Source of the DNA: Leeuwenhoekiella nanhaiensis
GTDB lineage: Bacteria; Bacteroidota; Bacteroidia; Flavobacteriales; Flavobacteriaceae
Assembly (NCBI RefSeq): GCF_002744755.1
Contig: NZ_KZ319287.1
Location: 682,001 to 746,000, forward strand
Length of the DNA: 64,000 nucleotides
Direction: 5' to 3'
A program made the position numbers and the translations under genes. This document shows, in pieces, positions 33,571 through 42,006 of this stretch. Position 1 is the stretch's first letter. Every line of letters starts with the position of its first letter. The notes below the pieces were generated by a model that had not been told where the DNA came from, searched no databases, and worked only from the letters and a program-made list of their open reading frames with translations.

Positions 33571-36500
33571 TTAAAAGTTAACGTTAATTCCTATGTTATA
33601 TGTTTTTAATTGCGGGTAAAATTGTCCGCTATTGCTGGCTCCTTCCGGGTCAACATCTTTGGACTCGGTAAACGTGACCAGGTTGTAACCGCTGGCGTAA
33701 ACCCGTGCTGAAGCTATACCTAAGAAGGATAAGCTGCTTTCGGGCAGGCTATAGCCCAGTTCCAGGTTTTTAAGCCTTAAGAAAGACGTATTTACCAGCC
33801 AGAAGTCATTTCTAAACAAGCCTTCATTTATGCTTGAAGAAGTACGTACATCAACCCTGGGATAGCTGCCGTTAGGGTTGGTAGGGCTCCAGCGGTTATC
33901 TGCCCAGGTGCTGAAGAAGTTTCCTACCTCTCCAGACTCTGGAGCTACATACTGCACCGAACGTGCCTGACCTTGCCATAATACCGTCAGATCAAAGTTT
34001 TTATAATTAGCTCCTAAAGTTAAACCGTAAACAATTTGCGGAACATTAGTCAATTCCTGACGCACACGATCAAGTTCTGTGATTTCACCATCACCATCCA
34101 CATCGCGGTAGATAAGGTCTCCCAACTGCTGCCCGGGAAGAGTTACGTTATTGTCTAAATCTTCCTGTGTTCTAAAGATACCAATTGCCTCATAAAGTAG
34201 CTGTGAGCCAAGAGGTTTTCCTTTTGATAATTGATAATCGGGAATACCCTGTGGGTCATCTAAGAATACCACCTCATTTTTATTAAAGGTAAAATTCGCA
34301 TCGGCAAAAAAGTTGAACTCGCCCCAGGTTTTATCATAACCTAAAACAGCTTCAAAACCACGATTTTTTACTTCACCTATATTTTCCTGCGGAATGATTG
34401 CAGCCAGACCAAACTCATTTACAATACCTGAAACTAAAGGTAAGGAGCCACTACGCGCGGTTAACAGATCGCTACGTACTTCGTGGAAGTAATCAAGCTC
34501 AATGCTGAAATTATCAAACAGGTCTGCACTTACACCAATATCCAGTTTTCGGGCAGTTTCCCAGGTGATTCCGGGGTTTGCAAGCTGGTTGATGATAAAA
34601 ATAGGCAATGGTGTGCCATTTGGATCTACAAAATCTGTAGGACGTAAAGCGAACGTATTTAAATATTGAAACGGATCGATTCGGTCATTACCCAGCAAAC
34701 CATACGAAGCTTTGACCTTCAGGTTGCTGATATTCTCAGACTTAAACCATTCTTCCGCGGAGATTCTCCAACCTGCAGAAATACTTGGGAAAAAACCATA
34801 TCGGTTTCCCTCTGCAAAGCGGGAAGATCCATCGTATCTGGCCTGTACTTCTGCCAAATATTTTTGGTCGTAATCATAAGAAATACGGCTAAAGTAGTTG
34901 CGACGGGTGAAACGCTGGCTAAAACCGCTGTTAGTACTTTGCTCCGGTTCACCGCCACCCAGATTAAATTCAGGGATTTCGGCAGAGATAAACCCACTTC
35001 GGAAGGCATCAAAATAGCTGCGGTCGCTTTCCTGCTGCTCATAAGCGATAAACGAATTGATGTGGTGCAGACCAAAACTGCGCTCAAAGTTGAGACGTAT
35101 GTTTGCAGTCTGAAGTTGTCTGTTATCCTGAGCCTGTAATAATTCCGGCGTACGGGAATCAGGGCCGGCAATCACCTCATTAAATGAAGGCGGGTTTGTG
35201 CTGTTGTCGATCTGATAGACTGTAAAAGGAATCGCAAAGCGTTTACGTGCTGCAAAGCTTCGGTCTTCTGAATAAAAACCTTTAATAGACAAACCTTCAA
35301 TAGGCAGTTTGTAATCTAAAGTAATTGTTGAGTTTAATACCGTTGTGGGCTGCACATCGGTTCCCGGAATCCCTGTAGGAATAATAATGGGGTTTTGTCC
35401 CTGCTCAACACCTGCAGAAGGTAATCCGTTAGTGTAACGGGCCGGGATCGTAGGGTAGGTTCTGTAGATCGCTCTAAAAATATCTCCCGCACTACGTGTT
35501 GGGAATATACGATCTTCCTTACGGTAATTGAGGTCTACGCCCAGAGTAAGGTTTGAAGTCACATCAACATCCAGATTTGCACGCAGGTTTACCTGCTTGT
35601 AATTGTTGATTCCATTTTTATAGATCCCATCCTGATTGGTTCGGCCTAACGAAGTGAAATATCTGAAATTTTCACCACCACCACGTATTGAAATATTTTC
35701 ATTATCCTGTAAAGACCAGTCGCTGATGGCTTCATCGGTCCAGCTGGTGTTTGGGTAAACATCAGGATTACTTCCGTTAGCAAAAAGGTTTATTTCCTCT
35801 TCGGTATAGATCTGATTCATACCGCCGCTTGGATTTCGGTAGAAGTTGATTTCATTAAGAATACGGGCATAGGTTGGGGAATCTGCTAATCCGGGTAAGT
35901 TCGCCGGTGTAGAGAAGCCCTGGTTTGCAGTTACGCTAAATGATGGTTTACCCAGTTTACCGCGTTTGGTAGTAATTAAAATTACACCGTTTGCTGCCTG
36001 CGCCCCATAAATGGCTGCGGAAGCATCTTTAAGTACGGTAATGTTTTCCACATCATTAGGGTTAAGACGCTCCAGACCGCCCAGACGGTTTGGAATCCCA
36101 TCGATTACCACCAAAGGATCGTTGTCACCTGTAGTACTGATACCGCGTATACGTATTGTGGCGCCATCAGCTCCGGGTTCTCCTGAGCGGTTGTTAGCTA
36201 CAACCCCAGATAACCTTCCGGCAAATGAGTTGGAGAGGTTGGGTTGCGGACTCTTTACCAGTTCTTCACCTTTTACGGTAGAAACCGATCCGGTAAGGGT
36301 GGTTTTAGACTTCTGTCCATAACCTACTAAAACGACTTCGTTGAGTTCTGCAACGTTTTCCTGCAGAGAAACATTAATTGTTGTTTTGGTCCCCACAGTA
36401 ATTTCCTGCTCATTAAAACCTACGTAGGAAAAGACCAGAATGTCCTGAGGAGTCGCAGTGATGCTGTAATCTCCGTCAAAACCGGTAACTGTACCCGTGG

Positions 36501-36663
36501 TGGTGCCTTTGACTAATACGCTCACTCCGGGTAAGGGAGTGCTATTCATATCAGTTACTACACCGGTTATTTGTTTTTCCTGTGCAGAGACACTTAAAGA
36601 AAACAGAAAAAGCAGCATGCTGTAGAGAACAGCGGCCTTTTTAGTCAAATAATAATTAGTCAT
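33571..36663 (-). CDS. SusC/RagA-type TonB-linked outer-membrane transporter
   Basis: A complete 1030-residue SusC protein: signal peptide (to VSAQ, ~28), carboxypeptidase-regulatory-like domain (ITGVVTDMNSTPLPGVSVLV), the ELNEVVLVGYGQK TonB-box-like segment, a plug with PQPNLSNSFAGRLSGVVANN and TVLKDASAAIYGAQAANGVI, and a long barrel ending QLKTYNIGINVNF. It takes up an oligosaccharide delivered by the SusD partner using TonB energy. It heads the susC-susD-GH2 unit and is divergent from the hybrid two-component regulator, which is the usual arrangement for a locus induced by its own oligosaccharide. Confidence 0.97.
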   Translation of the reverse strand: MTNYYLTKKAAVLYSMLLFLFSLSVSAQEKQITGVVTDMNSTPLPGVSVLVKGTTTGTVTGFDGDYSITATPQDILVFSYVGFNEQEITVGTKTTINVSLQENVAELNEVVLVGYGQKSKTTLTGSVSTVKGEELVKSPQPNLSNSFAGRLSGVVANNRSGEPGADGATIRIRGISTTGDNDPLVVIDGIPNRLGGLERLNPNDVENITVLKDASAAIYGAQAANGVILITTKRGKLGKPSFSVTANQGFSTPANLPGLADSPTYARILNEINFYRNPSGGMNQIYTEEEINLFANGSNPDVYPNTSWTDEAISDWSLQDNENISIRGGGENFRYFTSLGRTNQDGIYKNGINNYKQVNLRANLDVDVTSNLTLGVDLNYRKEDRIFPTRSAGDIFRAIYRTYPTIPARYTNGLPSAGVEQGQNPIIIPTGIPGTDVQPTTVLNSTITLDYKLPIEGLSIKGFYSEDRSFAARKRFAIPFTVYQIDNSTNPPSFNEVIAGPDSRTPELLQAQDNRQLQTANIRLNFERSFGLHHINSFIAYEQQESDRSYFDAFRSGFISAEIPEFNLGGGEPEQSTNSGFSQRFTRRNYFSRISYDYDQKYLAEVQARYDGSSRFAEGNRYGFFPSISAGWRISAEEWFKSENISNLKVKASYGLLGNDRIDPFQYLNTFALRPTDFVDPNGTPLPIFIINQLANPGITWETARKLDIGVSADLFDNFSIELDYFHEVRSDLLTARSGSLPLVSGIVNEFGLAAIIPQENIGEVKNRGFEAVLGYDKTWGEFNFFADANFTFNKNEVVFLDDPQGIPDYQLSKGKPLGSQLLYEAIGIFRTQEDLDNNVTLPGQQLGDLIYRDVDGDGEITELDRVRQELTNVPQIVYGLTLGANYKNFDLTVLWQGQARSVQYVAPESGEVGNFFSTWADNRWSPTNPNGSYPRVDVRTSSSINEGLFRNDFWLVNTSFLRLKNLELGYSLPESSLSFLGIASARVYASGYNLVTFTESKDVDPEGASNSGQFYPQLKTYNIGINVNF

Positions 36664-36888
36664 ACATTCGTGTTTTAGTTGTTTTAGAGATGTCTGTGAC
36701 GATCACGTAATCGTTTTCGTAGACTATACAATTTTCTGACAATTTTATGTTAATTAAAGGGTGGTCACTGTCATTTTAAGGGGTACAAAATGGTAATTGT
36801 GTAGAATAAACCCTTATTTTTAGTAATGTGATAAGATTTAAAACCTGAAATTGTAAATTTGATAATTGTTAAGAATATCATAAAGACT
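36664..36888. promoter_or_regulatory. Divergent susC / regulator control region with a 16-bp near-palindrome
   Basis: The gap contains ACGATCACGTAATCGT at 36699-36714, in which seven of eight mirrored positions pair, 36 bp from the susC start. It is a candidate binding site for the AraC-type output domain encoded at 40700-40990. TAAATTTG at 36854-36861 fits the -7 consensus for the regulator gene. Both are read directly; their use is inferred. Confidence 0.4.
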
Positions 36889-39800
36889 ATGAGGCTAATT
36901 AACCTGCTGCTTGTATTTATTTGGGGCTATACGCTCTTTGGCCAGGTGCGTTGTAAACCAGTTGAAAATATAGATGAGCAACTCACCTTTTACAATTTTG
37001 ATTTGTCAAGTGGGATTTCAAATAGTTATATCAATAGTATTGCTCAGGATGCCTCAGGCTTTATCTGGATAGGAACCATAGATGGTCTAAACCGTTATGA
37101 CGGGGGTGAGTTTAAAGTGTACCGGCATCGCAGTTCAGATACTACGAGTCTGTATAATAACTACGTCGAAAGCATTGCGCATAACAGCAACGGAGATCTA
37201 CTTGTTTTAACTGATGATGGATTTGATATATATGCTGATGCTACAGATTCTTTTCAGAAGATAAGTGCATTTGATAGATCTTCTGATAATCTCCGGGCGG
37301 TTGTAAAGGGCTCAAATGGTCAATATTACGTAGGTTACAGTAACTCCGGGGTGCGCGTTTTTGATGCGGATTATCAGGAACAGGCGGCCTTCAGGCACAA
37401 TCCTGATAATCAAGAATCACTTAGTTACAACGAGGTATCAAGTATGTTACTTCAAGGGGATTCTATACTTTGGGTTGGAACTTACCGTAAGGGCTTAAAC
37501 CGCATTGATTTAAAGGAAAAGACTGTAAAGCGTGTATATTTTGAAGAGTTGGCTGATGACCGGGAGCAGCCCGGGGTGCAGGCTTTGCATTTAGATGCCG
37601 GGCAAAATCTCTGGATTGGTTCGCAAAACGGACTTTTCGTTTTGCGTAAGGACGGAGTAATACGGGTATTGGGAACCGGTCCTAAGGCTGCGCTAAGCGA
37701 TGAAGAGATTTTATGCTTTGAGGAAGACAATCAGGGTCGAATGTGGATAGGTACCCGCAACGGAGGGCTCAACATCCTGAATATGAAATCCTTTGTTCAC
37801 GAAACCGGGCAACCTCAGGTATTGCAATATTTACCGCGCAGAGACGGAAGCAGTGTTTTTAACCGTTCGGTATCAGCGCTTAAACTAGACCGCGGCGGTA
37901 ATATGTGGATAGGCACCAGTAATGGGCTCAACTTTGTTAATCCTAGAGGAGAACCTATTAAGCTGATCAACGAAGAATCTTCTGTACGGGGACTGTTATC
38001 TCACGATCGAATTGCTTCTTTGGCTAATAGTCGTACCGGAAACGTTTATATAGGTACAGATGGGGGAGGGATTGATTTCTATGATGCTTCAACCGGTAAA
38101 ATAAATGCGTTTGCCTCGAGTGATCAATCCGGGTTGAGTAATGATTATGTCTTGGCACTTCTTGAAGATTCAAAGGGACGCTTGTGGGGAGGTACTTATA
38201 AGGGCGGACTTAATAAATTCCAAAATGGAAACTGGTCACATTACCTTCAGGAAAGTCAGGCGGCCGGTAATGATGTGCGCGTGATTTTTGAAGATAGCCG
38301 TAAAAACATTTGGATAGGTACCAACCGTGGCGGCCTATACAAATACGATGAGATAAAAGACGCATTTGAATACGTTGAACTATTAGGTAAACTTGATATC
38401 AGAGCGATTGCTCAGGATAAACAGGGTAATTTTTGGATGGCTACCTATGGTGATGGCATTTTAAAATACAATCCTATTACCCGGCAGCATATTTTTTACA
38501 ATTCACAGCGGCTAAAAGGGCTGCCGTCTGACATCTTTTTCTCGCTTATTTTATTGAATGATCATGATCTGCTGGCAGGAAGTCGTTTTGGTGGACTCAT
38601 CCATTTTGATACCGGCAAACTCAACTTTGATGTGATAAATGAAGAAGACGGGTTGCCTAATACTACAGTAAACAGTATCGTAAAATACACAGATGAGGAA
38701 GTATGGCTGAGTACAAATAACGGTTTGTCTTCCTATAACCTAAAGAGCCGTAAATTGATAAATTTACTGGATCCCAGAGCGGTTCAAAGAAGTGAATTTA
38801 ATATAGGAGCATCGCTTAAAGATCAACGTGGAAATTTATGGTTTGGCGGTAATAAAGGTCTAAATATCTTCAACCCCGAAAATCTGTATGGGGAAGACAA
38901 GCAATATGGTATCGTATTTCAAGACTTGAGTGTTTACAATGAGCCTGTAGCCATACAGCCTAATTTGAAAGACGCTTTACTTACTAAAAGTCTAAACGAT
39001 CTGGAAGCGCTTAAACTCAGCTACCGGGAGAAATTATTTTCACTCAATTTCACTTTAGTGAAATATCCGTTTTCACAGGATGTGAGATATGCCTATCTAT
39101 TAAAGGGATTCAGCAATAATTGGGTTGAATTGGGAACTACCGGTCGCATCAACTTTACAAACCTTCCTTCAGGAAAATACAATCTGATTATCAGGGCAAC
39201 CGAGCAATCAGGCACTGTTACCACGCGTGAATTACCCTTGACGATCGTTCCGCCTTTTTGGCTTACTATGCCTGCATATTTGCTCTATTTTATCATTGCC
39301 GTGGTGCTGATTTATCTCGGCTTTAAGTATTATTCTGAACGCCTGAAACTCAAAAACTCCCTGCTTTTTGAAAAGCGGCAACGTCAGCTGGAGCACGATT
39401 TTAATGAGGAGCGTATGCGCTTCTACTCCGGCTTTTCACATGAGCTCAAAACACCGTTGACCCTTATTTTGGCCCCGCTAGAAATTTTGGCTCAGGAGCT
39501 TAAAACCACCCGCCACAATGCTCGGGTTGATTTGATTAAAAAAAATGCAGCTGAACTGCTGGCATCAATTAACAGGCTTCTTGATTTTAGAAAGACCGAA
39601 GAAGGCCTGAGTATACTGCACGTGCAAACCTATGATTTGGTTGAGGTGCTTGAGGAGTGGATGCAATTGCACGCCAATGCGGCAGAGGTGAAAAATATCG
39701 ACCTGCGTTTTAAAGCAGAAGTGGCTCATCTTGATGTTACAAACGATATGGATAAGCTTCAGATTATGTTCAACAACCTGATGAGTAACGCGCTAAAATA

Positions 39801-40992
39801 TACGTTAGATGATGGAAGTGTTAGAGTAAATCTTTCGGTTCAGGAAAATACTTATAGAATAGCGGTTCAGGATTCAGGGGTTGGGATTTTGCCGGAAGAA
39901 TTTGAGCATATTTTTAACTGGTTTTATCATTCAAACAGTACGCTCAAGCGGAATGGGTCAGGAATTGGCCTTTCGCTTTCCAGACGTTTTGCTGAATTGC
40001 ATCAGGGTAATCTTACTGTGGATAGTAAGCCCGGAGAAGGAAGTGTATTTATTATTGAACTGCCTTTCGATCTTTCGCAGATCGCTCCTGACAAACTAAA
40101 ATATGTTTCTGCAGAAGGTTCTTTAGAAAATAAGCGGGTTGAATCAACACCTGCCTACGAGCGTGAGTTCAGAGTAAAAGCTTATGATAAAAAGGCAATT
40201 CTTAATGGGGATAAGGAGCGTGAGCTGGTTTTGCTGGTTGAAGACAATCCAGATATACTGAAGCTTTTAGACGATATCTTAAGTGAGAATTATGATCTTT
40301 TACACGCAGAGAATGGCGAGGTGGGAGTAGAAATGGCCGGAAAATTTGTACCCGATTTAATTATTACCGATGTGATGATGCCGGTTAAAGACGGGATAGA
40401 TCTGTGTCATGAACTCAAATCAAATGCCGAGACTTCCCACATTCCCATAATTATGCTTTCTGCTAAAACAGACACAGCAGTAAAAGTGAGTGGATTTAAA
40501 GAGGGAGCAGATGATTACCTTACCAAGCCTTTTGAGCCCGAGCTGATCAAAGCACGTGTGCGCAATTTGCTTGATAGCAGATTGTTGTTGCAAACCTATT
40601 TTAAAGGCACAGGAAGTAAGGAAGAACTCAGTTCTACCGAGACGCGTGTGCTCGATAAGGAAAAAGCCTTTCTTGCAGATTTTGAACAGGCAGTGCTGAA
40701 GTTTAAGGATTCTGAAGGGTCAATTATTCAGAAGTTAACCCGCGAGCTTGGTATGAGTAGAACTTCACTTTACAAGAAAATTACAGTTCTTACCGGTGAG
40801 AATATAAACAGCTACGTGCGTATCATCAAGGTCAATAAGGCAAGTCAGCTTATGAGCGAGGAAGGTTACAGTGTTTCTGAGGCAGCTTCGGCCGTTGGCT
40901 TTAACAGTCCAAAATACTTCCGTAAGATATTTAAAGAACAGTTTGGTAAGCTCCCGTCAGAGTTTACCACCTCTTTTCATAAATTACTTTAA
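36889..40992 (+). CDS. Hybrid two-component system regulator (sensor kinase, receiver and AraC output in one protein)
   Basis: About 1367 residues from ATG 36889 (MRLINLLLVFIWGYTLFGQ, a signal/anchor). A TTG at 36859 extends the frame but lies within the -7 box. The periplasmic part is two beta-propellers built of Reg_prop repeats (FIWIGTIDGLNRYDG, MWIGTRNGGLNIL, IWIGTNRGGLYKYD) and a Y_Y_Y domain. A transmembrane helix lies near ~810-830. HisKA with FSHELKTPLTLILAPLE has His at ~850, followed by an HATPase with GSGIGLSLSRRFAELHQG. A receiver carries Asp ~1159 in LIITDVMMPVKDG, and the AraC-type HTH ends the protein. It should sense an oligosaccharide in the periplasm and activate the divergent susCD-GH2 genes. 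Confidence 0.96.
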   Translation: MRLINLLLVFIWGYTLFGQVRCKPVENIDEQLTFYNFDLSSGISNSYINSIAQDASGFIWIGTIDGLNRYDGGEFKVYRHRSSDTTSLYNNYVESIAHNSNGDLLVLTDDGFDIYADATDSFQKISAFDRSSDNLRAVVKGSNGQYYVGYSNSGVRVFDADYQEQAAFRHNPDNQESLSYNEVSSMLLQGDSILWVGTYRKGLNRIDLKEKTVKRVYFEELADDREQPGVQALHLDAGQNLWIGSQNGLFVLRKDGVIRVLGTGPKAALSDEEILCFEEDNQGRMWIGTRNGGLNILNMKSFVHETGQPQVLQYLPRRDGSSVFNRSVSALKLDRGGNMWIGTSNGLNFVNPRGEPIKLINEESSVRGLLSHDRIASLANSRTGNVYIGTDGGGIDFYDASTGKINAFASSDQSGLSNDYVLALLEDSKGRLWGGTYKGGLNKFQNGNWSHYLQESQAAGNDVRVIFEDSRKNIWIGTNRGGLYKYDEIKDAFEYVELLGKLDIRAIAQDKQGNFWMATYGDGILKYNPITRQHIFYNSQRLKGLPSDIFFSLILLNDHDLLAGSRFGGLIHFDTGKLNFDVINEEDGLPNTTVNSIVKYTDEEVWLSTNNGLSSYNLKSRKLINLLDPRAVQRSEFNIGASLKDQRGNLWFGGNKGLNIFNPENLYGEDKQYGIVFQDLSVYNEPVAIQPNLKDALLTKSLNDLEALKLSYREKLFSLNFTLVKYPFSQDVRYAYLLKGFSNNWVELGTTGRINFTNLPSGKYNLIIRATEQSGTVTTRELPLTIVPPFWLTMPAYLLYFIIAVVLIYLGFKYYSERLKLKNSLLFEKRQRQLEHDFNEERMRFYSGFSHELKTPLTLILAPLEILAQELKTTRHNARVDLIKKNAAELLASINRLLDFRKTEEGLSILHVQTYDLVEVLEEWMQLHANAAEVKNIDLRFKAEVAHLDVTNDMDKLQIMFNNLMSNALKYTLDDGSVRVNLSVQENTYRIAVQDSGVGILPEEFEHIFNWFYHSNSTLKRNGSGIGLSLSRRFAELHQGNLTVDSKPGEGSVFIIELPFDLSQIAPDKLKYVSAEGSLENKRVESTPAYEREFRVKAYDKKAILNGDKERELVLLVEDNPDILKLLDDILSENYDLLHAENGEVGVEMAGKFVPDLIITDVMMPVKDGIDLCHELKSNAETSHIPIIMLSAKTDTAVKVSGFKEGADDYLTKPFEPELIKARVRNLLDSRLLLQTYFKGTGSKEELSSTETRVLDKEKAFLADFEQAVLKFKDSEGSIIQKLTRELGMSRTSLYKKITVLTGENINSYVRIIKVNKASQLMSEEGYSVSEAASAVGFNSPKYFRKIFKEQFGKLPSEFTTSFHKLL

Positions 40993-41187
40993 CAAATGAA
41001 GCCGCACTCCTTGCGTTTTTACCAGTTAAGAAGTAATTTTTCGAGAAATTCATAAGATATCGTGTGAGAACTGTCAGGTTGAGAATTACTCGCACAGCAC
41101 AATTATAAAATACGTTAATCCTTTGTTTACCCACAAGGTATTGGTTTAAATTAGGGGATTCTTAAGTAGTTTATTAAACTAAAACAT

Positions 41188-42006
41188 ATGCAAAAACCCA
41201 ATGAGCGATTAAAAGGTCAAACTGCTATTGTTACCGGTTCAAGCACCGGTATCGGGGCTGCAGTGGCTCTGGCACTGGGCCGCGACGGAGCAAACGTGGT
41301 AGTCAATTATCATTCTTCTGAAAAAGAGGCTCAGGAGGTTGCAAATCAAATCAACAAAGAAACCATATGCGGAGAGGCTATTGTTATACAGTGTGATGTA
41401 AGCAAGGAAGATCAGGTACAGGCCATGTTCAAACAAACCATTGAAAAGTTTGGTACTGTTGATATTCTGGTAGCTAACTCCGGTCTTCAAAAGGACGCCC
41501 CGCTTCATGAAATGACGCTTAAGGACTGGCAGCTAGTCATAGATGTAAATCTTACCGGTCAGTTTTTATGTGCCCGCGAAGCTTTGCGCGAGTTTATGCG
41601 CAGAGGTATTCGTGAAGGCGTTTCAAAATCACTTGGCAAAATCATTCACATGAGTTCGGTTCACCAGATCATTCCCTGGGCGGGCCACACCAATTATGCA
41701 GCTTCAAAGGGCGCGCTGGTCATGTTGATGGAAAGTATTTGTCAGGAATACGCACCGCTTAAAGTACGTTGCAACAGCATTGCTCCGGGCGCGATAAAGA
41801 CTGACATCAACCGCGACGCCTGGGAAACTCAGGAAGCGCTTAACAAATTAAATGAACTTATACCCTACAAACGGATTGGCATCCCCGAAGATATAGGCAG
41901 TGTGGCTGCCTGGCTTGCATCAGACGAGTCAGAATATATTAACGGAACCACCATCTTTGTTGATGGCGGGATGACATGCTATCCAGGATTTACAGAAAAT
42001 GGCTAA
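41188..42006 (+). CDS. Short-chain dehydrogenase, glucose 1-dehydrogenase-like
   Basis: A 272-residue classical SDR. The cofactor motif is TGSSTGIGAAVALAL (~17-31), NSGLQKDAPLHEMTLKDWQ gives the NAG-like strand, and the catalytic Ser (IIHMSSVHQIIPW) and YAASK pair are present, with the C-terminal DGGMTCYPGF typical of glucose 1-dehydrogenases. It likely oxidises a free sugar or polyol with NAD(P)+. Its stop overlaps the start of the GH63-like gene by 8 bp, so the two are translationally coupled and may act in sequence: glucosidase releases glucose, SDR oxidises it. This last point is an inference. Confidence 0.88.
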   Translation: MQKPNERLKGQTAIVTGSSTGIGAAVALALGRDGANVVVNYHSSEKEAQEVANQINKETICGEAIVIQCDVSKEDQVQAMFKQTIEKFGTVDILVANSGLQKDAPLHEMTLKDWQLVIDVNLTGQFLCAREALREFMRRGIREGVSKSLGKIIHMSSVHQIIPWAGHTNYAASKGALVMLMESICQEYAPLKVRCNSIAPGAIKTDINRDAWETQEALNKLNELIPYKRIGIPEDIGSVAAWLASDESEYINGTTIFVDGGMTCYPGFTENG

